Shown: piece by piece, positions 50,272 to 58,845 of the stretch
Layout: every line of letters starts with the position of its first letter
How positions within the stretch are numbered: the stretch's first letter is position 1
From: an uncultured Collinsella sp.
GTDB taxonomy: Bacteria; Actinomycetota; Coriobacteriia; Coriobacteriales; Coriobacteriaceae
Length of the DNA: 64,000 nt
Assembly (NCBI GenBank): GCA_902464565.1
Contig: CABQJV010000003.1
Location: forward strand, 53,864 to 117,863
Reading direction: 5' to 3'
Program-made: the position numbers and the translations under genes
Notes under the pieces: generated by a model
Databases searched by the model: none
What the model saw: only the letters and a program-made list of their open reading frames with translations
Told to the model about the DNA's origin: nothing

Positions 50272-51450
50272 ATGAACGTTCTGGTCGTCAACGCAGGATC
50301 TTCGACCCTTAAGTATCAGGTCATCGATACCAAGTCCCACAAGGTGTCCGCAAAGGGCTCCTGCGAGCGCGTCTGCTTTACCGGCGGTACCTTCACCCAT
50401 GCTGCCAACGGTTCCAAGAAGGTGACCGAGAACATCGAGTTCCCCGACCATAAGGTCGCCATTGAGGTCGTTCTGAAGGACCTCGAGGCCAACGGCGTCA
50501 AGATCGAGGGCATCGGCCATCGCATCGTTCAGGGCGGTTGGTACTTTGGCGACTCCTCCCTCGTCGACGAGGACGTTCTCGCCAAGATTCGCGAGGTCGC
50601 CCCGCTCGCGCCGCTGCACAACAACCCCGAGGCCAACGTTATCGAGTACTGCCTCGAGCAGTATCCCGATCTGCCCAACGTCACGGTCTACGACACCGCT
50701 TTCCACTTCAACATGCCCGAGGTCGCCAAGACCTACGCCCTTCCCAAGGATGTTTGCGACAAGCTGCACATCCGTAAGTATGGCGCCCACGGCACCAGCT
50801 ATCGCTACATCTCCAAGAAGGTCGCCGAGATGACCAACGGCGAGGCCCGCAAGGTCGTCGTGTGCCACATTGGCTCCGGCGCTTCCCTGTGCGCCATCGA
50901 GGACGGCAAGTGCATGGACACCACCATGGGCTTGACGCCGCTCGACGGTGTCATGATGGGCACCCGCTGCGGCTCCATCGACCCTGCTACCGTGTGCTAC
51001 CTGCAGCGCGAAGGTGGCTACACCTTCGACGAGGTCGACGAGATGATGAACAAGAAGTCCGGCCTTTTGGCTGTGACCGGCGGCAAGACCAACGACTGCC
51101 GCAACGTCGAGGAGCTCGCCGCTGCTGGTGACCCCGAGGCCCAGCTCGCCTTCGATATGTTCGTTTACAAGATTGCCGCCAAGGCTGCCGAGATGGCCAC
51201 TTCCATGTGCGGCATGGACACCCTGGTCTTTACCGCCGGCATCGGCGAGCACGCTCCGGCTGTCCGCGCCGGCGTGGCCGATCGTCTGGCCTTTATGGGC
51301 GTCAAGATGGATCACGCTCGTAACGCCCTGCGCGGCGACGGCGCTTGGTGCCTGTCCGCCAAGGATTCCAAGGTCAAGATCTTCGTCATCCCCACGGATG
51401 AGGAGTTCATGATCGCCTCCGACGTCGAGCGCATCGTCAGCGGCAAGTAA
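50272..51450 (+). CDS. ackA: Acetate kinase paralogue 1 (divergent motifs)
   Basis: 392 residues, full-length acetate kinase: VLVVNAGSSTLKYQ, GHRIVQGGW, YDTAFHFNMP, GAHGTSYRY, MGTRCGSIDPATV and FTAGIGEH. Several residues that are nearly invariant differ: HIGSGAS instead of HLGNGxS, GTSY instead of GTSH, GKTND instead of GxSND and GIGEH instead of GIGEN. The core His, Arg and Asp residues remain, so a kinase is likely but its substrate or kinetics may differ. It makes ATP from acetyl phosphate. A second ackA follows in tandem. Confidence 0.9.
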   Translation: MNVLVVNAGSSTLKYQVIDTKSHKVSAKGSCERVCFTGGTFTHAANGSKKVTENIEFPDHKVAIEVVLKDLEANGVKIEGIGHRIVQGGWYFGDSSLVDEDVLAKIREVAPLAPLHNNPEANVIEYCLEQYPDLPNVTVYDTAFHFNMPEVAKTYALPKDVCDKLHIRKYGAHGTSYRYISKKVAEMTNGEARKVVVCHIGSGASLCAIEDGKCMDTTMGLTPLDGVMMGTRCGSIDPATVCYLQREGGYTFDEVDEMMNKKSGLLAVTGGKTNDCRNVEELAAAGDPEAQLAFDMFVYKIAAKAAEMATSMCGMDTLVFTAGIGEHAPAVRAGVADRLAFMGVKMDHARNALRGDGAWCLSAKDSKVKIFVIPTDEEFMIASDVERIVSGK

Positions 51451-51464
51451 TTGATGCAAGGGGA

Positions 51465-51501
51465 GGGGACTGGATGGCCTTGCGCCGTTCAGCCCCCTTT
51501 T
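51465..51501 (+). terminator. Terminator between the two ackA genes
   Basis: GGGGACTG (51465-51472) pairs with CAGCCCCC (51490-51497), one mismatch, then TTTT. The second ackA therefore has its own promoter. Confidence 0.65.
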
Positions 51502-51614
51502 ATGCTCTTTGGGCGAAGAGTTTAATAGATATTTATTGAATTCTGATAACTTCTTATTAAGGGTACGGCCGCCCTATAGGTTTGCCGACCGTACTGTAAT
51601 CACGAAGGAGTCTC

Positions 51615-52793
51615 ATGAACGTACTTGTTGTCAACGCCGGCAGCTCGAGTCTTAAATATCAGCTTTTGGATACCGATACCCGCGAGGTTTTCGCCAAGGG
51701 CAACTGCGAGCGTATCGGCTCGGACATGGGTATCTTTGGTCATTCCGAGAACGGTGGCGCCAAGCAGACCGAGGAGGTTCCCTTCCCTGGTCATCGCTCT
51801 GCTATCGCTCGCGTGCTCGAGGAGCTCGAGAAGACCGACTTTACGATCGATGGCATTGGGCATCGTATCGTTCAAGGCGGCTGGCACTTCGATGATTCCG
51901 CAGTCGTTGACGACGAGGTCATGGCTAAGATCCTTGAGGTGGCCCCGCTCGCCCCGCTGCACAATTACGGCGAGGCCGCGGCAATCGAATATTGCCGCGA
52001 GAAGTATCCGGAGCTGCCCAACGTGGCCGTCTTCGACACCTCGTTCCACATGACCATGCCCGAGGTTGCCTACACCTACGCGCTGCCCAAGGACGTGTGC
52101 GACAAGTACCACGTGCGCAAGTACGGCGCGCACGGTACGAGCCACCGTTACGAGTGGATGATGGCCAAGGAGATCCTAGGCTCGCGCTGCCACCGTCTGC
52201 TTTCGTGCCATCTGGGCAACGGTGCTTCGCTTGCCGCCATCGAGGACGGTGTGTGCCGCGATACCACGATGGGCCTCACGCCGCTCGACGGCCTGATGAT
52301 GGGCACCCGTTGTGGTTCCATTGACCCCGCTACCGTGTGCTACCTCCAGCGCGAGGGTGGCTACAGCTACCAGGAAGTCGATGACATGATGAACAAGCAG
52401 TCTGGTCTGCTTGCCATCTCGGGTATCTCCAACGATGCCCGAGACATCCGTACACGCGCCTCCGAGGGCGACGAGCACTGCCTGCTCGCCTTCGATATGT
52501 TCGCCTACAAGGCTATGCAACAGGCCGGTTCCATGATTGCTTCTATGGCGGGCGTGGATACCATCACCTTTACCGCCGGCATCGGCGAGAACGACTGGTC
52601 GATCCGTAAGGCCTTCTGCGACTGCTTTGAGTGGCTGGGCGTGCGCATCGACAACAACAAGAACCGCGAGGCCGTGGGCAACGGCCCGCAGGTCATCAGC
52701 GCCGCCGGCTCTTCCGTCACGGTCATGGTCATCCCCACAGACGAGGAATACATGATCGCTCACGACGTCGAGCGTCTGACCAAGAACAACTAA
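51615..52793 (+). CDS. ackA: Acetate kinase paralogue 2 (canonical)
   Basis: 392 residues, same length as paralogue 1, with the canonical signatures: NAGSSSLKYQ, GHRIVQGGW, FDTSFHMTMP, GAHGTSHRY, CHLGNGASLAAI, MGTRCGSIDPATV, GISNDARD and FTAGIGENDWSIR. It interconverts acetate and acetyl phosphate with ATP. The ribosome site AAGGAG lies before ATG 51615. Phosphate acetyltransferase, the partner enzyme, is convergent 550 bp downstream. Confidence 0.95.
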   Translation: MNVLVVNAGSSSLKYQLLDTDTREVFAKGNCERIGSDMGIFGHSENGGAKQTEEVPFPGHRSAIARVLEELEKTDFTIDGIGHRIVQGGWHFDDSAVVDDEVMAKILEVAPLAPLHNYGEAAAIEYCREKYPELPNVAVFDTSFHMTMPEVAYTYALPKDVCDKYHVRKYGAHGTSHRYEWMMAKEILGSRCHRLLSCHLGNGASLAAIEDGVCRDTTMGLTPLDGLMMGTRCGSIDPATVCYLQREGGYSYQEVDDMMNKQSGLLAISGISNDARDIRTRASEGDEHCLLAFDMFAYKAMQQAGSMIASMAGVDTITFTAGIGENDWSIRKAFCDCFEWLGVRIDNNKNREAVGNGPQVISAAGSSVTVMVIPTDEEYMIAHDVERLTKNN

Positions 52794-52815
52794 CGCGCGC
52801 ATTTGCAAGTAGACG

Positions 52816-52852
52816 AAAGGCCTCCAGAGCAACAGCTCCGGAGGCCTTTTTA
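52816..52852 (+). terminator. Rho-independent terminator of ackA-2
   Basis: AAAGGCCTCCAGAGC (52816-52830) pairs with GCTCCGGAGGCCTTT (52835-52849), one mismatch and a 4-nt loop, followed by TTT. Confidence 0.92.
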
Positions 52853-52859
52853 CTAGCAG

Positions 52860-53050
52860 GTGGACAGCGGAAACTCCATCCCATTTCGAACGCGAATTCT
52901 GGGACACATTTTCCGTTTGGGGCTGGTTGCGGAAAGTGCAACCCGCAATAAAGCATAATTCCGTCCCACGGTTTCCCAAACAGCCCCCAAGTGGAAGCTA
53001 CATCCCACAATCCGCCTTCAAACCGGGACACACTTTCCGGTGGGCCAGAC
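52860..53050. repeat. Diverged intergenic repeat units
   Basis: GGAAACTCCATCCCA...GGGACACATTTTCCG (about 52868-52917) recurs as GGAAGCTACATCCCA...GGGACACACTTTCCG (about 52993-53039), and a partial third unit GCGGAAAGTGCAACCC lies between (52932-52947). No convincing gene reads through it. Confidence 0.5.
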
Positions 53051-53201
53051 ATCGAACCGCAGTCTACATTTCGGTCCCAAAGTGATCGCCACCAGCAACG
53101 TCTGCGCTCTCAACAACGGAATCCAATCATTCAGATCTTCAGCCCCAGCTCGTAGCCAAGCCGCCGTCCACCCCAGATACCCTGATTACTACGTAGTGGT
53201 A

Positions 53202-53332
53202 GAAGGCCGTACGGGCTAACCCCTGAAAACATTCCGCAGACCAGAAACGCCCCCGTTCGTAGCTCCGGAGGAGCAGAACGGGGGCGTTTCATTGGTCGAG
53301 GACGTTTTCAGGGGTTAGCCCGTACGGCCTTC
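53202..53332. repeat. 131-bp near-perfect nested palindrome
   Basis: Outer arms 53202-53230 and 53304-53332 are perfect 29-bp inverted repeats. Inside, 53244-53258 and 53276-53290 are perfect 15-bp inverted repeats, with GACCA/TGGTC (53239-53243, 53293-53297) and GCTCC/GGAGC also paired. It ends 15 bp from the pta stop and may act as a double terminator or a palindromic mobile remnant. Confidence 0.85.
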
Positions 53333-53347
53333 GGGCGAGTGCGTCCG

Positions 53348-54328
53348 CTACTCAGCCATCTGAGCCTGGACGGCGGTGATGGCCACGACACCCACGATGT
53401 CGTCGGCAGAGCAGCCGCGCGACAGGTCGTTGACCGGCTTGGCGATGCCCTGCAGGATGGGGCCGTAGGCGTCAGCGCCAGCGAAGCGCTGGACCAGCTT
53501 GTAGCCGATGTTGCCGGCCTCGAGGTCGGGGAACACGAGCACGTTGGCCTTACCGGCGACGGAGGAGCCGGGAGCCTTGAGCTGGGCGACGGTGGGGACG
53601 ATAGCGGCATCGAGCTGCAGGTCGCCGTCGATGGCGAGCTCGGGAGCCTTCTCCTTGCAGAACTTCACGGCCTCCTGGACCTTCTTGGCGACCTCGCCGC
53701 CGGCGGAGCCCATGGTGGAGTAGGAGAGCATGGCCACGTGCGGCTCAACATTGCCCATGAAGGTGGACCAAGAGTGAGCGGAGGCGATGGCGATCTCGGA
53801 GAGCTCGTCAGAGGACGGGTTAATGTTGAGGCCGCAGTCGGCGAAGATCAGCGTGCCGTCGGTGCCGAACTGCGGGGTGTCGGTGCACATCACGAAGAAG
53901 GCCGAGACCAGCTTGGTGCCCGGGGCGGTCTTGAGGATCTGCAGCGCGGGGCGCAGGGTGTCGGCGGTGGAGTGGCAGGCACCGGAGACCAGGCCGTCGG
54001 CGTCGCCCATCTTGACCATCATGGTGCCAAAGTAGGTGGCGTCCATCACCTGGGCGCGAGCCTGCTCGATGGTAACGCCCTTCTTGGCGCGGAGCTCGGC
54101 AAACTTCTGCGCGTACTCCTCGTGCTTCTCGGCGTTGCGCGGGTCGATGACGGTAGCGCCGGGAACGTCGATCTCGTCGGGGTTGCCCAGGATGACGAGC
54201 TTTGCCAGGCCCTCCTCGATGATTTTGTTTGCCGCGACGATGGTACGCGGATCCTCGCCCTCGGGCAGGACGATCGTCTTAAGGTCGGCCTTGGCGGCAG
54301 ACTTCATACGGTTAAGGAAATCGCTCAT
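53348..54328 (-). CDS. pta: Phosphate acetyltransferase
   Basis: 326 residues, the short single-domain Pta. TIVLPEGEDPRTIVAANKI, YFGTMMVKMGDADGLVSGACHSTADTLRPALQI, MLSYSTMGSAGG, ELAIDGDLQLDAAIV, and NVLVFPDLEAGNIGYKLVQRFAGADAYGPILQG are all family motifs. It makes acetyl phosphate from acetyl-CoA, feeding the acetate kinases for ATP. ATG 54328 follows AAGGAGTAAC. Convergent with ackA-2. Confidence 0.95.
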   Translation of the reverse strand: MSDFLNRMKSAAKADLKTIVLPEGEDPRTIVAANKIIEEGLAKLVILGNPDEIDVPGATVIDPRNAEKHEEYAQKFAELRAKKGVTIEQARAQVMDATYFGTMMVKMGDADGLVSGACHSTADTLRPALQILKTAPGTKLVSAFFVMCTDTPQFGTDGTLIFADCGLNINPSSDELSEIAIASAHSWSTFMGNVEPHVAMLSYSTMGSAGGEVAKKVQEAVKFCKEKAPELAIDGDLQLDAAIVPTVAQLKAPGSSVAGKANVLVFPDLEAGNIGYKLVQRFAGADAYGPILQGIAKPVNDLSRGCSADDIVGVVAITAVQAQMAE

Positions 54329-54559
54329 GTTACTCCTTACAAGCGTTTCGCTAAGCTCCAGGCGCCCGGCTGTTCACGAATAAACCCGCTGCTAGCGGGT
54401 TTACCTTTCAATAATGTACGCCGCGGTGCTTGAGCTTTCCTTGTGTGGCAAGCTCATTATAGGACGCATTAGCGCTATAATCGCTCTGATAAATATGTCT
54501 CGAAGAATGTTCGAGAAAAGCCCAGCTAACGAGCCCGTGGCTTTTGACAAGGAGTATCG

Positions 54560-55762
54560 ATGCAGATTACCTCAGGCCTGCCTGAAGGCTTTAATGCCGG
54601 TGCGTACGACATGATCGTTGTCGGCGCCGGTTATGCCGGTGCCGTTTGCGCCCGCCGTCTTGCCGAAACTATCGGCTATCGTGTTGCCGTTTTGGAACGC
54701 CGTAGCCACATTGCGGGCAATGCCTTCGACTGCACTGACGAGGCGGGAATCCTGGTCCACGAGTATGGTCCGCACATCTACCATACCTTTAACGAGCGCG
54801 TCCACAATTTCCTGTCGCGCTTTACCAAGTGGACGGACTACCAGCACAAGGTGCTCGCCAACATCAACGGTACCCTTATGCCCGTGCCCTTTAACCATGC
54901 GAGCCTCAAGCTCGCCTTTGGCGATGAGCGCGGCGAGGAACTGTACCAAAAGCTCGTGGAGACCTTTGGCAAGGACGTCAAGGTGCCCATTATGGAGCTG
55001 CGCAAGAAGAACGACCCGGATCTTGCCGAGGTCGCCGATTATGTCTATGAGAACGTCTTTTTGCATTACACCATGAAGCAGTGGGGCCAGACGCCCGACC
55101 AGATCGACCCCTCGATCACCGGCCGCGTCCCCGTCTTTGTGGGCGATGACGATCGCTACTTCCCGCAGGCTCCTTTCCAGGGCATGCCGCAGGACGGCTA
55201 TACCGCGCTGTTCGCGCATATGCTCGATCACGATCTGATCGACGTATTCTGTGACGTAGACGCCCGTGACCTCTTTGAGATCGACGAGACTACCGTCAAG
55301 ATCGACGGTAAGGTCTATGGCGGCGAGATTGTCTACACCGGTCCACTCGACGAGCTGTTCAACCTCGATCTGGGTGCGCTGCCGTACCGCACGCTCGACA
55401 TGAAGTTCGAGACGCTCGATATGGATCAGTTCCAGCCCGTGGGCACCGTCAACTACACCACGAGCGAGGACTATACGCGCATTACCGAGTTCAAGAACAT
55501 GACTGGTCAGGTTCTGCCCGGCAAGACCACCATCATGAAGGAGTACTCCAAGGCCTACACGCCCGGCTCGGGCGAGACGCCGTACTACGCTATCTTGGAG
55601 CCCGAGAACCGTGAGCTCTATGAGCGCTATCTTGAGCGCGTCCAGAACCTGACGAACTTCCACCCGGTGGGTCGTCTGGCCGAGTATCGTTACTACGATA
55701 TGGACGCCGTGACCAATTCTGCCCTCGATCTTTCGGATGAGATTATCGCCTGCCATGCATAA
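54560..55762 (+). CDS. glf: UDP-galactopyranose mutase
   Basis: 400 residues: FAD loop MIVVGAGYAGAVCARRLAE, RRSHIAGNAFDC, HEYGPHIYHTFNE, NGTLMPVPFNHASL, FLHYTMKQWGQTPDQI, YFPQAPFQGMPQDGYTALF and IVYTGPLDELFN. It converts UDP-Galp to UDP-Galf with reduced FAD for galactofuranose-containing surface glycans. The ATG follows AAGGAGTATCG. The following glycosyltransferase overlaps it by 8 bp. Confidence 0.94.
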   Translation: MQITSGLPEGFNAGAYDMIVVGAGYAGAVCARRLAETIGYRVAVLERRSHIAGNAFDCTDEAGILVHEYGPHIYHTFNERVHNFLSRFTKWTDYQHKVLANINGTLMPVPFNHASLKLAFGDERGEELYQKLVETFGKDVKVPIMELRKKNDPDLAEVADYVYENVFLHYTMKQWGQTPDQIDPSITGRVPVFVGDDDRYFPQAPFQGMPQDGYTALFAHMLDHDLIDVFCDVDARDLFEIDETTVKIDGKVYGGEIVYTGPLDELFNLDLGALPYRTLDMKFETLDMDQFQPVGTVNYTTSEDYTRITEFKNMTGQVLPGKTTIMKEYSKAYTPGSGETPYYAILEPENRELYERYLERVQNLTNFHPVGRLAEYRYYDMDAVTNSALDLSDEIIACHA

Positions 55763-56786
55763 AGTCATAACATTCGGTATTCCCTCGTATAACGCCGCCA
55801 AGGACATGGACCATTGCATCACCTCCATCTTGGAAGGGAGCAATTACGCCACCGATATCGAGATTATCGTGGTGGACGACGGCTCCAAGGACGAGACGGC
55901 CGCCAAGGCCGACGAGTGGGAGGCCCGTTATCCTGGAATCATCCGCGCGGTGCACCAGGAGAATGGCGGCCACGGTATTGCCGTCCTCTCGGGCTTGCGC
56001 GAGGCGCAGGGCACCTACTACAAGGTTGTCGACTCGGATGACTGGCTCGACGGTGCGGCGCTTTCGACCATGCTTTCGATTCTGCGTGGCTTTGAGGAGC
56101 GCGACCAGCGCGTCGACCTGTTTATCTCGAACTACGTGTACGAGAAGGTTTATGAGGGCACGCATACCGCTATTGGCTACAAGTTTGCCCTGCCGCGCAA
56201 AAAGATTTTCTCTTGGGACCAGATCGGACACTTCCGTCCCGATCAAAATCTGCTCATGCACAGCCTGTGCTATCGCACCGATGTACTGCGCGAGTCCAAT
56301 CTGCCTATGCCGGCACACACGTTCTACGTGGATAATATCTACGCTTACGTGCCGCTGCCGCGCTGCAAGACCATGTACTACGCCGACATCGACCTCTATC
56401 GCTACTTTATCGGTCGCGAGGGCCAGAGCGTCAATGAGGCCACGATGGTCAAGCGCTTGGGTCAGCAGTTCCGCGTAACGCGCATCATGATGGAATCGTT
56501 CCACCTGTACCAGGACGTTGAGTCCTCGCGTCTGCGTTCGTACATGATGGGCTACTTCACCATGATGATGGCGATTTGCTCGGTGCTCACCAAGCTTTCC
56601 GAGGAAGATTGTGCCGATGAGCGCCTGAAGACGCTGTGGAAGGACCTGAAGGAGTACGACGAGCGCATGTATCGTCGCGCTCGCTACGGCGTGGTCGGAT
56701 TCTTTACCAACCTGCGTGGACGGGCCGGAGACAAAACCACACTCGGCCTATACCATCTTGCCTCTAAGATCTTCAAATTCAACTAA
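55755..56786 (+). CDS. Family 2 glycosyltransferase
   Basis: 343 residues, GT-A fold: ITFGIPSYNAAKDMDHCI, EIIVVDDGSKDETA with the first Asp pair, QENGGHGIAVLSGLREAQG and VVDSDDWLDG with the DxD metal motif. Unlike many GT2 enzymes it has no membrane helices. ATG 55755 overlaps the glf stop by 8 bp, so it likely uses a glf-linked sugar such as Galf in a surface polymer. The last codons (KIFKFN) lie in a 19-bp sequence repeated in inverted form downstream. Confidence 0.88.
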   Translation: MHKVITFGIPSYNAAKDMDHCITSILEGSNYATDIEIIVVDDGSKDETAAKADEWEARYPGIIRAVHQENGGHGIAVLSGLREAQGTYYKVVDSDDWLDGAALSTMLSILRGFEERDQRVDLFISNYVYEKVYEGTHTAIGYKFALPRKKIFSWDQIGHFRPDQNLLMHSLCYRTDVLRESNLPMPAHTFYVDNIYAYVPLPRCKTMYYADIDLYRYFIGREGQSVNEATMVKRLGQQFRVTRIMMESFHLYQDVESSRLRSYMMGYFTMMMAICSVLTKLSEEDCADERLKTLWKDLKEYDERMYRRARYGVVGFFTNLRGRAGDKTTLGLYHLASKIFKFN

Positions 56787-56977
56787 CTGTTGAGTAATCG
56801 CTGCTGATAGGTTGACTGGGCCCCTTGGCCTTTAGTTTGCTACTGCGAACAGTCCTGCTCGCACGGAAAGCACATTAAGTGCTTTCCGGCTCGTGCGGAA
56901 CTTGTATCAAACTAAAGGCCAAGGGGCCTCTGCTATAAGAATCGATTGTCAGACTGTCTGAATTTGAAGATCTTAGA
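56763..56977. repeat. Nested inverted repeats after the glycosyltransferase gene
   Basis: Outer arms 56763-56781 and 56959-56977 are perfect 19-bp inverted repeats (the first is inside the gene end). Middle arms 56819-56839 and 56908-56928 are perfect 21-bp inverted repeats. The centre is GGAAAGCAC-ATTAA-GTGCTTTCC (56875-56887 region). It could terminate transcription. Confidence 0.85.
56836..56902 (+). repeat. Palindromic repeat, copy 1
   Basis: Reverse complement matches 57058-57123 at roughly 85% by eye, including GTTCCGCACGAGCC and GTGCGAGC...GGACTG. The hairpin here is GGAAAGCAC/GTGCTTTCC. Confidence 0.8.
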
Positions 56978-57057
56978 CGCGCGGTACACAGGGGCCTGGG
57001 CTGAAAGGAATTAAGTTGGTAGTCGGTCGGGGACGGGCGGGCGTTACGTTTGTCGCG

Positions 57058-57123
57058 AGTTCCGCACGAGCCGAAGAGCACTTAATGTGCTCTTCGTGCG
57101 AGCCAGGACTGTAGAGCAGCAAA
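57058..57123 (-). repeat. Palindromic repeat, copy 2 (inverted)
   Basis: Inverted copy of 56836-56902. Its hairpin is GAAGAGCAC/GTGCTCTTC, so both strands of the stem have changed together relative to copy 1, keeping pairing. Confidence 0.8.
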
Positions 57124-57160
57124 CATAACCAAGACCCACCGGGCAACCGGTCGAGTAAGG

Positions 57161-58162
57161 TTACTTCGCGGCACCCGGGATTCCGTGGGAGGTTTTGGCG
57201 GTTTTGGCTCCGTTTACGATGGCGGTTTGCAAAGCCCTTACGGCGAGCATGCCCAACAGGTCCAAGGGAACGGTGGTGCTTGCCTGGGCTCCCAGCTTGC
57301 CGCTGGCGAGGGTGTAGATGGTGTCGCCGTCGTTCGTGGTGTGCGTGGGGCGGATGGCGTGCGCATAGGCGTCTGCTGCCATTTGGGAGACCTTGGTGGC
57401 CTGCGCCTTGGTGAGCTCAACGTTGGTGACGATGCAGCTGATGGTGGTGTTGGTGCGGTCGAGCGGCATCTGCATGGAGCCGGCGGCGGCAAAAGCGGCG
57501 AGCTCCATGTCGACGATCTGGTCGCTGTCTGCTGCAGCGCGCATGCCAGCGACCCATTCACCGGTGAAGGGGTCGACGACATTGCCGCAGGCGTTGACCG
57601 AGACCACGGCGCCCACCTTAACGGGGCCGAGTGCCACGGCGGCAGCGCCAAGGCCGGCCTTCATGCAGGTGGCGGGTCCCATGAGCTTGCCCACGGTGGC
57701 ACCGGTGCCGGCGCCTACGTTGCCCTGCTCGAGCGTGGTGGGGGTGTTGTCTAGCGCCTCGCGCACGGCGGAGATGCCAGCCTCAATGTCGGGGCGTACG
57801 GTGGGGTCGCCAAAGGCGAGGTCGAAGATGCAGCTAGAGCAAACGATGGGCACCTGCGTGGGACCGACGGGAAGGCCGATGCCGCGGCTCTCGAGCTCGC
57901 GGGCGACGCCGCTTGCGGCCTCCAGACCAAAGGCCGATCCACCCGAAAGGCAGACGGCGTGGACCTTGTCCACGGTGTTCTCGGGACGCAGCAGGTCGGT
58001 CTCGCGCGATGCCGGGGCACCGCCGCGAACGTCAACACCGCCGGTGGCGCCCTCGGGTGCCACGATTACGGTGCAGCCGGTGCCGGCCTCCTCGTCCGTA
58101 TAGTTGCCAAAGCAAAAGCCATCGACATCGCAAACGTCAATGGCCTCAAGCAGTGTGTCCAT
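57161..58162 (-). CDS. P1/DmpA-family (S58) peptidase
   Basis: 333 residues of the Ntn-type DmpA family: GFCFGNYTDEEAGTGCTVIVAPEGATGGVDVRGG, VHAVCLSGGSAFGLEAASGVARELE, VGAGTGATVGKLMG, and a later NTTISCIVTNVELTK, where the Ser or Thr at the autocleavage point is expected (the family cleaves before a Ser near NTTI). These enzymes release N-terminal residues from peptides or amides. Single gene, preceded by no clear operon partner. Confidence 0.85.
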   Translation of the reverse strand: MDTLLEAIDVCDVDGFCFGNYTDEEAGTGCTVIVAPEGATGGVDVRGGAPASRETDLLRPENTVDKVHAVCLSGGSAFGLEAASGVARELESRGIGLPVGPTQVPIVCSSCIFDLAFGDPTVRPDIEAGISAVREALDNTPTTLEQGNVGAGTGATVGKLMGPATCMKAGLGAAAVALGPVKVGAVVSVNACGNVVDPFTGEWVAGMRAAADSDQIVDMELAAFAAAGSMQMPLDRTNTTISCIVTNVELTKAQATKVSQMAADAYAHAIRPTHTTNDGDTIYTLASGKLGAQASTTVPLDLLGMLAVRALQTAIVNGAKTAKTSHGIPGAAK

Positions 58163-58263
58163 GTTTTACTCCTATCGGTTTTCCGCCGGGCCTTATGCCC
58201 GGTCGGGATCCGTACGGTACGCCAAAATTGTAGGCGCCGGGGGATACCCAGCGCCAGATGCAA

Positions 58264-58845
58264 TTACGATAGTTTTTGAATCGCACGCGCGACGCGAGCG
58301 ATGGGCAGACCCACCACGTTGTAAAAGTCGCCCGAAATATCGTGCACGAGCATACGCCCGCCGACGCCTTGGATGCCGTAGGCGCCTGCCTTGTCCATGG
58401 GCTCGCCCGAGGCGACATAGCGCTCAATCTGCTCGTCGGTGAGCTCATAGAACGTCACGTCGGTCACATCGACAAACGACAGGCTCTCGGCGGCGTGCGG
58501 GGCTGTGACGTCTCCGGCTCTAACGATGCAGACGCCGGTTGCGACCTGGTGCGTGCGCCCCGAGAGCTCGTGGAGCATGGTGCGGGCTTCGTCCTCGTTT
58601 GCCGGCTTGCCCAAAAGCTTGCCATCGAAGGTGACGATGGTGTCGGCCGCGATGGTCAGCTCATTGGGCTCGGCGTGCTCGGCGGCAACGGCGGCAGCCT
58701 TGGCGCGAGCTAAGCGCTCAACAAGCGTAAGCGGGGTCTCGTCATCAAAAGGAGTCTCGTCGATGTCAGCGGGAATGACGCGGATGTCGTAGCCCGCTTC
58801 GCGCATCAACTCGATGCGGCGCGGTGATTGCGAAGCCAAAATCAT
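58264..58845 (-). CDS. maf: Maf-family nucleotide pyrophosphatase
   Basis: 193 residues: ILASQSPRRIELMREAG, IPADIDETPF, ARAKAAAVA, IAADTIVTFDGKLLGKPANEDEARTML and the SGEPMDKAGAYGIQGVGG signature. Maf proteins hydrolyse non-canonical or UTP/TTP nucleotides in the cytoplasm. Its ATG overlaps the stop of the DJ-1 gene by four bases (ATGA), so they are co-translated. Confidence 0.92.
   Translation of the reverse strand: MILASQSPRRIELMREAGYDIRVIPADIDETPFDDETPLTLVERLARAKAAAVAAEHAEPNELTIAADTIVTFDGKLLGKPANEDEARTMLHELSGRTHQVATGVCIVRAGDVTAPHAAESLSFVDVTDVTFYELTDEQIERYVASGEPMDKAGAYGIQGVGGRMLVHDISGDFYNVVGLPIARVARAIQKLS

Noticed and set aside
52729..53052. 107-codon minus-strand frame between ackA-2 and pta
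   Set aside because: It runs through the ackA-2 terminator and the intergenic repeats, so the coding appearance is likely accidental.
53202..53332. Possible insertion sequence at the 131-bp palindrome
   Set aside because: No transposase frame lies between or near the arms and no clear target duplication is seen; kept as a palindrome only.
56875..57081. 68-codon frame in the palindromic region
   Set aside because: It reads through hairpin arms and has no ribosome site or family resemblance.
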